From Candidatus Hydrogenedentota bacterium (GTDB taxonomy: Bacteria; Hydrogenedentota; Hydrogenedentia; Hydrogenedentales; SLHB01), in the NCBI GenBank assembly GCA_013359265.1, contig JABWCD010000010.1, positions 101,033 to 165,032 on the forward strand: a stretch of 64,000 nucleotides of DNA, in the 5' to 3' direction. Every line of letters starts with the position of its first letter. Position 1 is the stretch's first letter. The notes beneath the pieces are model-generated. The model searched no databases. It was given only the letters and a program-made list of their open reading frames with translations, and had not been told where the DNA came from. Positions 18,146-26,706 of this stretch are shown piece after piece. Both the position numbers and the translations under genes were made by a program.

Positions 18146-19416
18146 ATCTGGTCGTCGTTGGCTTGAGCCATCACACCAGTTCGGTGGAGCTGCGCGAGCG
18201 GCTGCATTTTCCCGACTCGGCGTTGCCGAATGCGCTGATGCACCTGCGCGGGTTGCTGGGTGACGCGGGCGTCGTTGTCTTGAGCACGTGCAACCGCGTC
18301 GAAATCTACGCGAGCACCGAGGCCGCGGTGGGCGAAGCGCACGCGACGATTCGCCGCTTTATCGGTGACTGGCACAAGGTGCCCGAATCGGAATTCGACG
18401 AGGCGCTCTACGAGTATGACGGCCGCGAAGCGGTCGGCCATTTATTTCGCGTGGCGTCGAGTCTGGACAGCCTCGTTGTCGGTGAAGCGCAGATACTCGG
18501 CCAAGTGCACGACGCGTTCAACGTCTCGCAATCGGAGCAATGCACGGACAAGATTACGAGCGTACTGTTTCAGCGCGCGTTCGCCATTGCGAAAGACGTC
18601 CGATCGCGTTCGAGCATCAGCGCGGGCAAGGTATCGATTGGAAGCGTTGCGGTCGATCTCGCCGTATCGATTTTCTCCGATCTTGCCGGCAAGACGGTGA
18701 TGGTCATCGGGTCGGGCAAGATGGGCGAGGTGACGTTGCGCAGCCTGGTGTCGCGCGGTGTGGACCGCGTGCTGCTGGTGAACCGCAGCGAAGAGAAGGC
18801 GATGAGCCTGGCGGAGCGCGTTCGCGGCGAGCCGCTGCCGCTCACGGCGATGGAAGAGAACCTGCCCCGCGCCGATATTGTCATCTCGTCCACCGCGGCG
18901 CCGCAGTACCTGCTGTCGACCGCGCATTTTCAGCGCGCGCTTAAGCGCCGCGGTTACGCGCCCTTCTGCGTGATCGACATTGCGGTGCCGCGCAACGTGG
19001 ACCCGGCGGTGAAGAAGATGGACAACGTGTTTCTCTACGACGTGGACGACTTGCAGGGCGTTGCCAACGCAAACCTCGATGCGCGGCGCCAGGAAATCGA
19101 TTTGTGCATGAAGCGGATCGACGAAGGCGTCGAGCAATTCTGGAGTTGGTTGCAGGGTCTCGTCGCCGAACCGACCATCGTGTCGATGGCGGCGGAATTC
19201 AACGCTATCCGGGAACGCGAGTTGCACAAGTTGTTCGTTACGCTGCCCGACCTGACGGAAAAGCAGCGGGAAGAAATCGCGGTGTATTCCAAGCGCTTCG
19301 CAAACGCGCTGCTTCATCGCCCGACCGTTCAACTCAAACGCGAAGTCGCCGACCAGGATCCGAGCAAGGTACTGCACCTTGTGAAGCGGCTGTTTGGACT
19401 CAAGGAGGGTTCGTAA
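18142..19416 (+). CDS. hemA: glutamyl-tRNA reductase
   Basis: First committed step of C5-pathway tetrapyrrole synthesis: reduces glutamyl-tRNA to glutamate-1-semialdehyde with NADPH. The 424 residues include the catalytic Cys at about 50 in VLSTCNRVEIY, His at about 100, SLVVGEAQILGQ, and the nucleotide-binding VMVIGSGKMGEV. A C-terminal helical dimerisation domain covers about 320-424. It overlaps both neighbours: the ATG shares bases with the ccsA-like stop, and its TAA shares a base with the hemC ATG. Confidence 0.97.
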   Translation: MNLVVVGLSHHTSSVELRERLHFPDSALPNALMHLRGLLGDAGVVVLSTCNRVEIYASTEAAVGEAHATIRRFIGDWHKVPESEFDEALYEYDGREAVGHLFRVASSLDSLVVGEAQILGQVHDAFNVSQSEQCTDKITSVLFQRAFAIAKDVRSRSSISAGKVSIGSVAVDLAVSIFSDLAGKTVMVIGSGKMGEVTLRSLVSRGVDRVLLVNRSEEKAMSLAERVRGEPLPLTAMEENLPRADIVISSTAAPQYLLSTAHFQRALKRRGYAPFCVIDIAVPRNVDPAVKKMDNVFLYDVDDLQGVANANLDARRQEIDLCMKRIDEGVEQFWSWLQGLVAEPTIVSMAAEFNAIRERELHKLFVTLPDLTEKQREEIAVYSKRFANALLHRPTVQLKREVADQDPSKVLHLVKRLFGLKEGS

Positions 19417-20333
19417 TGCCGCGTCTTGTCATCGGGTCGCGCGGCAGCAACCTTGCGTTGACGCAGTCGAAGGCTGTCGGCGAAATGCTTCGCGCGGCAA
19501 TCCCGGGACTGGAAGTCGCAATCGAAATCATTCATACCCAGGGAGACAAGATACTCGACGCGCCGCTGTCGCAAATCGGCGGCAAGGGTCTCTTCACGCG
19601 CGAACTCGAAATTGCGTTGATGGATGGCCGCATCGATCTTGCCGTTCATAGTCTGAAAGACCTGCCGACCGAACTCCCCGATGGACTTGCGTTGGGGTGC
19701 GTTCCCGAACGCGAAGACCCGCATGACGTATTCGTGTCGACAAGGTACGATTCGCTCGACGCGCTTCCCGATGGCGCGACGATCGGGACGTCGAGCCTGC
19801 GGCGCCGCGCGCAACTGTTGGCGTACCGGCCCGATGTGAACGTCGTCGATCTGCGGGGGAACGTAGAGACGCGCATTCGCAAGGTCACCGACGGACATAT
19901 CGACGGCACGATTCTCGCCCGCGCGGGCATTGTGCGCATAGGCCGGGCAGAGGCCATTCGTTCGACGATTCCCGAAAGCGTCATGATTCCCGCGACGGCG
20001 CAAGGCGCGCTCGGGATCGAGATACGCGGGGGCGACGCGCGCGTCGAGGAGATTGTGTCGCGCATACGAGACGAGCGTGCGACCACGGAAGTAACAGCCG
20101 AACGTGCGTGCCTCGGCGCGCTCGAAGGCGGATGCCAGGTCCCCATCGGGACACTTGCGCGTCAGCACGGCGCGTCCATTACGCTGGTTGCGTGTGTGTG
20201 CAGCCTTGATGGCAAGAAAGTGTTGCGCACCGAGATCAGCGGCCCGATTGGCGAAGCCGCGGCGTTGGGCGCGAGCGCCGCGGAAACGCTGTGCGAAATG
20301 GGCGCGGCGGACATCATCGCGGCAATCCGATGA
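19416..20333 (+). CDS. hemC: porphobilinogen deaminase (hydroxymethylbilane synthase)
   Basis: Joins four porphobilinogens into hydroxymethylbilane. The 305 residues carry RLVIGSRGSNLALTQS, HTQGDKILDAPLSQIGGKGLF with the catalytic Asp, VHSLKDLP, TSSLRRRAQLL, and LEGGCQVPIG whose Cys anchors the dipyrromethane cofactor. AAGGAGGG precedes the ATG, which overlaps the hemA stop (TAATG); the stop overlaps the next ATG. Complete and ordinary. Confidence 0.97.
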   Translation: MPRLVIGSRGSNLALTQSKAVGEMLRAAIPGLEVAIEIIHTQGDKILDAPLSQIGGKGLFTRELEIALMDGRIDLAVHSLKDLPTELPDGLALGCVPEREDPHDVFVSTRYDSLDALPDGATIGTSSLRRRAQLLAYRPDVNVVDLRGNVETRIRKVTDGHIDGTILARAGIVRIGRAEAIRSTIPESVMIPATAQGALGIEIRGGDARVEEIVSRIRDERATTEVTAERACLGALEGGCQVPIGTLARQHGASITLVACVCSLDGKKVLRTEISGPIGEAAALGASAAETLCEMGAADIIAAIR

Positions 20334-21850
20334 GCGATTCGCACGGCAAGGTTTATCTTGTGGGCGCTGGCCCGGGCGATGTTGGTCTCATCACGGTGCG
20401 CGGCCGCGAATGCCTCGAACACGCGGACGTTGTCATCTATGACTCGCTCGCAAACCCCGCGCTGCTCGAGTTCGCTCCAAATGCGGAGCACATTTTTGCG
20501 GGTAAAGCGACCGAGAAGCACACGCTGACGCAACCGGAGATCAACGCGCTGCTCGTCGATCGCGCGCGCCGCGGCAAGCGCGTTGTGCGGCTCAAAGGCG
20601 GCGACCCATTCGTGTTCGGGCGCGGCGGAGAGGAGGCCATGGCCCTTGCGGCCGAGGGCGTCCCGTTTGAGGTTGTGCCCGGCGTGACGGCGGGCATCGC
20701 GGTGCCCGCATACGCGGGCATTCCGGTGACACATCGCGGCGCGTCGATCAGTGTGACCCTCATCACGGGTCACGATGAACAAGCGCTCGAATCCGGCGAG
20801 ATCGATCCCGCGAGCATTGGGCTGCGGGGGACGCTTGTCTTCTATATGGGCGTGAAGAACCTCCCGATCGTTGCCGCCAAGCTGGTGGCGTTGGGCCGCG
20901 ATCCGAATACGCCGGTCGCCGTTGTATCGCAGGGAACGCACCCCAGCCAGCGCACCGTCGTCGGCACGCTTGCCGACATTCACGAGTTGTGCCGGCGCGA
21001 GAACATTGTGCCGCCCGCCGTTGTGGTCATCGGGGAAGTCGCCGCGCTTCACGATCGCTTGACATGGTTCGAGAGTCTGCCTCTGTTCGGAAAACGCATC
21101 GTCGTGACGCGGGCGCGCAACCAGGCCGGCGAACTGGTCCGGCAGTTGCACGATTTGGGCGCGGACATCTTCGAGTTCCCGACGATCGAAGTGGAGCCCG
21201 CCAAGATTGAAGAACCCTTCGGCGAAATCGGCGAATACGACTGGATCATTCTGACGAGTGTGAACGGCGTCGAAATGCTTTTCGAGCGGCTGGAGGAGGC
21301 GGGCAAGGACGCGCGCGACCTGGCCGGCGTGAAGCTCTGCGTCATCGGGTCGGCGACCGCCGAGGCGCTGCGCAAGCGCTTCCTGCGGGTGGACCTGATG
21401 CCGGAGAAGTACGTCGCAGAGGACCTCATGGCCGCGTTGATCGAACGCGAGCCGGCACTCGAAGGGAAGCGATTCCTGCTGCCGCGCGCGGATATCGCCC
21501 GCGGTTTCCTGCCTGAAGAATTGCGCAAGCGCGGGGCATACGTGAAGGAACTCGTGGCGTACCGCACCGTCGCCCCGCGTTCGTCGGACGAACGCGCGGA
21601 CGCGCTCATCGCGTATAGGCCCGATCTGGTTACGTTTACCAGTTCCTCGACAGCGCGCAATTTTCACGACATGCTCGGGCCGGAGCGCATCGGGATAGTG
21701 AAGCAGACGGCGGCGTTCGCCTCGATCGGCCCAATAGCGGCCAAAACGGCGGAAGATTTGGGCATGCATGTTAGAATCCAACCGGACACGCACGATATTC
21801 CGCATTTAGTGGATGCAATCGTCGCGGGAATTGGGCGCCAATCCGGATAG
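20330..21850 (+). CDS. cobA-hemD: uroporphyrinogen-III methyltransferase / uroporphyrinogen-III synthase fusion
   Basis: Bifunctional protein of 506 residues. Residues 1-250 are the SAM-dependent uroporphyrinogen-III C-methyltransferase (KVYLVGAGPGDVGLITVRG, RLKGGDPFVFGRGGEE, PGVTAGIAVPAYAGIPVTHR), which leads to siroheme and B12. Residues about 255-506 are the HemD cyclase (GKRIVVTRARNQAGELVRQL, TSVNGVEMLF, FTSSSTARNF), which closes the ring of hydroxymethylbilane. The fusion is known in several phyla and places the branch point in one polypeptide. ATGA overlap with hemC implies coupled translation. Confidence 0.95.
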   Translation: MSDSHGKVYLVGAGPGDVGLITVRGRECLEHADVVIYDSLANPALLEFAPNAEHIFAGKATEKHTLTQPEINALLVDRARRGKRVVRLKGGDPFVFGRGGEEAMALAAEGVPFEVVPGVTAGIAVPAYAGIPVTHRGASISVTLITGHDEQALESGEIDPASIGLRGTLVFYMGVKNLPIVAAKLVALGRDPNTPVAVVSQGTHPSQRTVVGTLADIHELCRRENIVPPAVVVIGEVAALHDRLTWFESLPLFGKRIVVTRARNQAGELVRQLHDLGADIFEFPTIEVEPAKIEEPFGEIGEYDWIILTSVNGVEMLFERLEEAGKDARDLAGVKLCVIGSATAEALRKRFLRVDLMPEKYVAEDLMAALIEREPALEGKRFLLPRADIARGFLPEELRKRGAYVKELVAYRTVAPRSSDERADALIAYRPDLVTFTSSSTARNFHDMLGPERIGIVKQTAAFASIGPIAAKTAEDLGMHVRIQPDTHDIPHLVDAIVAGIGRQSG

Positions 21851-21875
21851 TAGACGAACAGAAGGGGATGTAACA

Positions 21876-22868
21876 GTGGGCTTTCCGCAGACCCGAATGC
21901 GGCGGTTGCGCGCGACGCCGGCACTGCGCCGCATGACGCGCGAGACGACGTTGTCTGTCGACGATCTCATTATGCCGCTGTTCGTGCGGCCCGGAAGCGG
22001 TGTGCGCAATCCCATCGCGTCGATGCCCGGGAACTTTCAGTTCTCGGTTGATACGCTCGTGGAAGAAATAAAGACGCTCGCCGATCTAGGCGTGCCCGCG
22101 ATCATTCTGTTCGGCATTCCGGAATCGAAGGACCCCTTGGGCACCGGCGCGTACATTCACGACGCAATCGTGTGCAAGGCGGTCGAAGCGATCAAGAAAG
22201 CGGGCGTCGATATCTGCGTGATTACGGATGTGTGCATGTGCGAATACACCGATCACGGGCACTGCGGCACCTTGAAAACGAATCGTCACGGCGTGCGCGA
22301 TGTCGACAACGACGCGACGCTCGGCCTGCTCGTCAAGGAGGCGCTGGCCCATGCCCGCGCGGGCGCGGACATGGTCGCGCCATCGGACATGATGGACGGC
22401 CGAGTCGGCGCGATTCGCAAGGGACTGGACGAGGCCGGGTTCACCGATCTGCCCATCATGGCCTACAGCGCAAAGTACGCTTCCGCGTTTTACGGTCCGT
22501 TCCGCGACGCCGCGGAATCGCCCCCGCAGTTTGGGGACCGTTCGTCGTACCAAATGGACCCGGCCAACGCGCGCGAGGCCATGCGGGAAATTGCACTCGA
22601 CATCGAGGAAGGCGCGGACATTATCATGGTAAAGCCCGCGTTGCCGTATCTGGATATCGTGCGCGCGGCGTCGGACCGGTTCGACGTGCCCATCGCCGCG
22701 TACAACGTGTCCGGCGAATTCTCGATCCTCAAGGCGGCGGCTGAACGCGGATGGATTGACGAGAAACGCGCCGCGCTCGAATCGCTTACGTCCATTCGCC
22801 GCGCCGGCGCGAAAATGATCCTTACGTATTGGGCGAAAGACGCGGCAAAATGGCTGGCAACACGTTGA
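21876..22868 (+). CDS. hemB: delta-aminolevulinic acid dehydratase (porphobilinogen synthase)
   Basis: Condenses two 5-aminolevulinates to porphobilinogen. The 330 residues include DVCMCEYTDHGHCG, a Cys-rich zinc-type metal site, and the two Schiff-base lysines in AYSAKYASAFYGPFRDA and IMVKPALPYLD. RSSYQMDPANAREA is the conserved active-site lid region. The start is the GTG at 21876 after AGAAGGGG; an earlier frame overlaps cobA-hemD without support. It ends the tetrapyrrole run, out of pathway order but in a common arrangement. Confidence 0.96.
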   Translation: MGFPQTRMRRLRATPALRRMTRETTLSVDDLIMPLFVRPGSGVRNPIASMPGNFQFSVDTLVEEIKTLADLGVPAIILFGIPESKDPLGTGAYIHDAIVCKAVEAIKKAGVDICVITDVCMCEYTDHGHCGTLKTNRHGVRDVDNDATLGLLVKEALAHARAGADMVAPSDMMDGRVGAIRKGLDEAGFTDLPIMAYSAKYASAFYGPFRDAAESPPQFGDRSSYQMDPANAREAMREIALDIEEGADIIMVKPALPYLDIVRAASDRFDVPIAAYNVSGEFSILKAAAERGWIDEKRAALESLTSIRRAGAKMILTYWAKDAAKWLATR

Positions 22869-22894
22869 CGGAAACGAAGAGGAGTCCCCGTTCC

Positions 22895-23050
22895 ATGCGT
22901 AAACGTCCTCACCGCCCCGCACCGGCGCAGCAACTGCCTGACCTGACCAATCTCCTGATACTGGCGCAGATACTCTCGCTCATAGGCAACGCCCTGCGCA
23001 ACGGGGTCGGGCGCTTCCTCGATTTCATCATTCTCCTGTTCAGTCTGTAA
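22895..23050 (+). CDS. 51-residue small protein with hydrophobic C-terminus
   Basis: I do not recognise it. The ATG lies 26 bases after hemB and is preceded by GAAGAGGAG. The first 15 residues are basic and Pro-rich. Residues about 18-33 form an amphipathic or hydrophobic stretch (LTNLLILAQILSLIG) and the last ten (FLDFIILLFSL) are hydrophobic. It may insert in the membrane or pair with another small protein. Translation has not been shown by anything in the sequence beyond the ribosome site and position in the operon. Confidence 0.4.
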   Translation: MRKRPHRPAPAQQLPDLTNLLILAQILSLIGNALRNGVGRFLDFIILLFSL

Positions 23051-23130
23051 ACCACCGGGGGCGTGGCCGGCGGCGGAGTTGTCGGCGAGCGCGTGCGACC
23101 GTCTGAAAACCAGTATTTTTTCTTCCAGTC

Positions 23131-23139
23131 TGCTATACT
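23131..23139 (+). promoter_or_regulatory. extended -10 promoter element upstream of the sugar isomerase gene
   Basis: TGcTATACT is a full extended -10 motif, with no clear -35 at the normal distance. A transcript would start near 23146 and have a leader of about 130 bases before the isomerase ATG. Confidence 0.5.
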
Positions 23140-23276
23140 GTTTTTTGGCGTCGGCGCGTCGGGGGACATGCCGGCCCGCACATTGTACGTCGGGGGGTAA
23201 CAGGCCGCCGCGCGGCCCGCGTTAACTTCCGCTTCATAATCGACCGTAGTCACACACCAGAGGGGGAATTCTGGTC

Positions 23277-24107
23277 ATGGCAAGTATCGGCATTGGCATC
23301 AACCTTGAGTTTGTTCGACACGAGGACAAACCGTTCGAATGGGGCGTCGACAAGGCCGCGGAACTCGGCTACGAGTACGTCGAGCCGATGGTGCACCTCG
23401 GCCGCGAATTATTGAGCGAAGCGGGTTACTTTCACAGCGTCTCGATGTACGACGATCCCTATCGGGTCAAGCGCGCCTGCGAGAAAGCGGGCGTGAAATT
23501 GTCGGGTTTCAGCGCGCACTGTCCGTTGTGCAAACCGGAAATAAGCACGGAATACCTCAAGCAGGCTATCCGCTTTGCGGCGGAAGCGGGCGCGCCGGTC
23601 TGCAATACGGACGAAGGTCCAAAGCCAAAGTGGACCACTATCGAAGAAGATCACACGCTGATGCGCTACGTATTGCGGGAAGCGAGTTATGTCGCCGAAG
23701 CGCGCGGCATCTTCATCGGCATTGAGCCGCACCAGCAGTACTCGAAACATCCCGACGGCCTCGACCGCATTTACAACCTCGTCGATAGCCCGGCCATTGG
23801 CATTAATTTCGATACCGGCAACAGCTATCTCTGCGGGCACGATCCGTACGCGTGGCTGGAGCGCGTGAAAGACCGTCTCGTCCACCTGCATGCGAAAGAC
23901 ATTTCGGTTCAACAGTCCGATACCGAGCGCGGCAAAGTCACGGGCACGCCCGTGGGCTGTGCCTGCGGCGACGGCGTCATCGATTGGAAACGCGTGATCG
24001 ATATCGTGAAGACGGCACCGCGCGACATTGTGTTGTCCGTTGAGTGCGGAACGGTCGAGCAAGGAAAGCGCAGCATCGCGCATTTAAGATCACTGCTACA
24101 CTCATAA
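23277..24107 (+). CDS. xylose-isomerase-like TIM-barrel sugar isomerase/epimerase
   Basis: A 276-residue protein of the AP-endonuclease-2/sugar-phosphate-isomerase superfamily. Metal-binding acidic and His residues typical of the fold lie in IGIEPHQQYS, GINFDTGNSY, LVHLHAKDIS and LSVECGT. Such proteins epimerise or isomerise sugars and inositols, often next to Gfo/Idh/MocA oxidoreductases, which is the context here (25130). A short CACGxxxG-rich leader and a GAGGGGGAA ribosome site precede the ATG. The exact substrate is unknown. The DUF6807 gene follows after 13 bases, so these two are probably co-transcribed. Confidence 0.83.
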   Translation: MASIGIGINLEFVRHEDKPFEWGVDKAAELGYEYVEPMVHLGRELLSEAGYFHSVSMYDDPYRVKRACEKAGVKLSGFSAHCPLCKPEISTEYLKQAIRFAAEAGAPVCNTDEGPKPKWTTIEEDHTLMRYVLREASYVAEARGIFIGIEPHQQYSKHPDGLDRIYNLVDSPAIGINFDTGNSYLCGHDPYAWLERVKDRLVHLHAKDISVQQSDTERGKVTGTPVGCACGDGVIDWKRVIDIVKTAPRDIVLSVECGTVEQGKRSIAHLRSLLHS

Positions 24108-24120
24108 TAAGGAGAGCACA

Positions 24121-25113
24121 ATGCGCTTTACTCTGCGTTTTGGTATTGCGATCGGCAACGTACTGCTTTGTACGGCGACAAGCGCGTTTGCGGCAGAGAG
24201 TGGCTTTGATTGCGCGGACGAGCGTGGCCGGCTGACTGTGTTAGTGGGCAAAACGCCTAAGCTAACCTGGCGATACGAACCCAGAGCAGTCGATGTTGAG
24301 ACAACGAATTTTTCCTTATTCACGCCTCCAGCGTTCAAACCTTACGTGGAAGCGCTTTATACACCCTCGGGCGTCAACATACTCCGCGATTCGCCTGAAG
24401 ACCACAAACATCACCACGGGCTTATGTTTGCGGTCGCCGTTGATGGGACGAACTTCTGGGAAGAGGCGGAGGGCCATGGGGAACAAGCGACACAGGGGCA
24501 TCAATTCGAGCTTTTTGGTGATCGTCAAGCAGTTGGTGATGCAACGCTGACGGAGAAAATCGAATGGAAGTCGCCGACCGGCGACATTGCGGTGGAGGAA
24601 GATCGAACAGTTGTCCTGCACAGACCCGCAGGTCTGGTCCCTACGCTGCTGACCTGGAAGTCCTCCTTGTACGGTTCTCAGGGCAAACCCGGGCCCACGT
24701 TCACCGGCACAAAATACAACGGTCTCGGCATGAGGTTTCTCGAATCGATGGACAAGGGTGGTACCTTCTTCAATGCGGACGGGGGGACGGGGGTGGCGGG
24801 GACTGCCATCGTGAAATCGACGTGGTGCGCGTATTCCGCGAATGCGGATGGCAAGCCGGTAACGGTGGCAATGTTCGACCATCCCACAAACGAGCGGCAC
24901 CCCGCGACGTGGTACACGATGGACACGCCATTTGCGTACTTGTCCGCCACGCTCGCGCTCGACAAGGAACCGCTGCAGAAAATGGAACTTGTGCTTACCT
25001 ACGGCGTGGCAGTGTGGGACGGAACGAAAACCAAGGTAGAAGTGGAAGCAGTCTATCAACGCTGGTTGAAACTCGTGGAGCCGCTTGTCGCGCCCACGGC
25101 GCCGGCAAAATAG
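24121..25113 (+). CDS. exported DUF6807 (PmoA-like) protein
   Basis: A 330-residue protein with an N-terminal signal peptide (hydrophobic stretch to about residue 24, cleavage likely after AFA). The family marker is the His-rich loop in SPEDHKHHHGLMFAV, followed by WEEAEGHGEQ and a long beta-rich body. DUF6807 proteins, sometimes called PmoA for a methane-oxygenase neighbour, are common in polysaccharide-degrading bacteria beside Gfo/Idh/MocA genes. The His cluster suggests metal or sugar binding; the activity is not established. AAGGAG precedes the ATG. Confidence 0.8.
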   Translation: MRFTLRFGIAIGNVLLCTATSAFAAESGFDCADERGRLTVLVGKTPKLTWRYEPRAVDVETTNFSLFTPPAFKPYVEALYTPSGVNILRDSPEDHKHHHGLMFAVAVDGTNFWEEAEGHGEQATQGHQFELFGDRQAVGDATLTEKIEWKSPTGDIAVEEDRTVVLHRPAGLVPTLLTWKSSLYGSQGKPGPTFTGTKYNGLGMRFLESMDKGGTFFNADGGTGVAGTAIVKSTWCAYSANADGKPVTVAMFDHPTNERHPATWYTMDTPFAYLSATLALDKEPLQKMELVLTYGVAVWDGTKTKVEVEAVYQRWLKLVEPLVAPTAPAK

Positions 25114-25129
25114 CTCCGGGGGGAGTGCT

Positions 25130-26428
25130 ATGAACACAGAATCGAACGAACTCAAACCGACGCGGCGCACGTTCATTTACACGGCTGGCGCGCTTGCCGC
25201 GGGGTCCGTGCTACCGCGCGCAAAGGCCCAGGCGCAGACGCCGGTGGGGGCGAACGACCGCATCGGCGTGGGGTTCATCGGGTGCGGCGGGCGCGGCTCG
25301 CATCACGCGAAGGAGCTCGCGGCGATGCGCGAGCGCGGCGAGGCGATCGAACTGGTCGCCGCGTGCGATGCGTACCGTCCGCGGATGGCCGCGCTCGCGG
25401 AGCGGTTCCAGTTGAAGCAGCATTGGATTCATCACGAATTGCTTGCGAACGCAGATGTCGACGTCGTCTGCGTGGCAACGCCGGACCATGTGCACGCGCC
25501 GCAAGCGGTGGACGCGGTGCGCGCGGGCAAGGACGTGTATTGCGAGAAGCCGTTCACGCATTGGCGCCAGATCGAGATTACGAAGACCGCGTGCGACGAG
25601 ATCGGCAAGTCGGATCGGGTGTTCCAACTCGGCACCCAGGGCATGTCCGATCCCGCGTGGCACACGATGGCGAAGCTGGTGAAGGAAGGTCTCATCGGCC
25701 AGCCCATTCATGCCGAGTGCGGATACTTCCGCGTGGGCGACTGGGGCGAGCGCGGCATGCCCATTGACGATCCGAACGCAAAACCCGGGAATGACCTCAA
25801 CTGGGAAGCGTTCCTCGGCGATGCGCCCAAACGCGACTTCGACGTCAGCCGCTATTTCCGCTGGCGCATGTATGAAGACTACAGTGGCGGACCTGTCACC
25901 GACTTGTTCCCGCATTCGCTGACACCGACAGTATTCATGCTCGGCGTGAGCGTTCCGTCACAGGCCGTCGGCATCGGCGGAATCTATCGGTATCCCGAGC
26001 GCGAAGTGCCCGACACTTTCAACATGTTGCTGGACTATCCGGAAAAGCTCACGCTTGCGGTTCTCGGTACGCAGGGCAACAACCTGCAGGGCGCGCATGG
26101 ACGCGGATCGGGAGGAAGGTGCCCGCACCTGCGCGGTTGGGATGGAACGCTGACGGTCATGCCGAACCCGGAAACGAAGCAGGATGAAGTTGTGTTTACG
26201 GCGGCAGAGGGGGCGAAGAAGGACGCGCAGCGGTTCCCAATCGAAGGCAAGGAAAGTGTCCCCGAACACTGGAAGAACTTGCTGACCTGCGTCCGCACGC
26301 GCGAGAAGCCGAACAGCTCGATTGACCTTGCGTATCGTGTGCAAACTGCGCTGCAAATGGCTGCGCACGCGGCGCGCACCGGCAAAACGGCGAAGTACGA
26401 TGCGGAGTCACGCGCGGTAATTCTGTAG
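25130..26428 (+). CDS. Tat-exported Gfo/Idh/MocA oxidoreductase
   Basis: 432 residues. A twin-arginine signal (RRTFIYTAGALAAGSVLP, residues about 12-29) directs the folded protein across the membrane. The Rossmann motif is VGFIGCGGRGSHH, and the catalytic EKP is in CEKPFTHW. These enzymes oxidise or epimerise sugars with NAD(P), and the exported group with Tat signals is typical of sugar-degrading Planctomycetes-like bacteria. It follows the DUF6807 gene by 16 bases with a GGGGGGAG site. Substrate unknown. Confidence 0.88.
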   Translation: MNTESNELKPTRRTFIYTAGALAAGSVLPRAKAQAQTPVGANDRIGVGFIGCGGRGSHHAKELAAMRERGEAIELVAACDAYRPRMAALAERFQLKQHWIHHELLANADVDVVCVATPDHVHAPQAVDAVRAGKDVYCEKPFTHWRQIEITKTACDEIGKSDRVFQLGTQGMSDPAWHTMAKLVKEGLIGQPIHAECGYFRVGDWGERGMPIDDPNAKPGNDLNWEAFLGDAPKRDFDVSRYFRWRMYEDYSGGPVTDLFPHSLTPTVFMLGVSVPSQAVGIGGIYRYPEREVPDTFNMLLDYPEKLTLAVLGTQGNNLQGAHGRGSGGRCPHLRGWDGTLTVMPNPETKQDEVVFTAAEGAKKDAQRFPIEGKESVPEHWKNLLTCVRTREKPNSSIDLAYRVQTALQMAAHAARTGKTAKYDAESRAVIL

Positions 26429-26439
26429 TCGGTTTAAGC

Positions 26440-26516
26440 GTGGGTGGGGCGAGGCTCCTTTCGAGCTGTGTTTCGTAAGCAGAAGAGTGGCTCGGACGGA
26501 GCCTCGCCCCACCCGC
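26440..26516. repeat. long inverted repeat at the head of a minisatellite
   Basis: Bases 26440-26458 pair with 26498-26516 over 18 of 19 positions, with a 39-base loop. The right arm is also the first unit of the 29-base tandem array, so the array's sequence occurs once in reverse ahead of it. It could act as a rho-independent-like fold for the preceding gene, but no T-run follows. Confidence 0.6.
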
Positions 26517-26664
26517 GGCACCGGACGGAGCTTTGCCCCACCCACGGCACCCGACGGAGCTTTGCCTCACCCCCGGTACCGGACGGGGCCTCGCCCCACC
26601 CACGGCACCGTGACGGAGCCTCACCTCACCCGCGGCACCGGACGGAGCTTTGCCCTCCGCGGCA
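26493..26664 (+). repeat. 29-base tandem repeat array, about six copies
   Basis: Units begin at 26493, 26522, 26551, 26580, 26609 (30 bases) and 26639 (shortened). The consensus is CGGACGGAGC, a CTCGCC or TTTGCC core, CCACCC, then (G/A)CGGCAC. Copies alternate mainly between a CCTCG and a CTTTG variant. There are no spacers, so it is a minisatellite, not a CRISPR. It fills the gap between two converging genes. Confidence 0.85.
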
Positions 26665-26706
26665 ACGGTGACGAGCATGCCTTGCGTGTTTTGTCGGCGA
26701 AGGTAT

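Noticed and set aside
26493..26664. Possible CRISPR array
   Set aside because: The 29-base units are contiguous without spacers and vary within the unit, and no cas gene is near.
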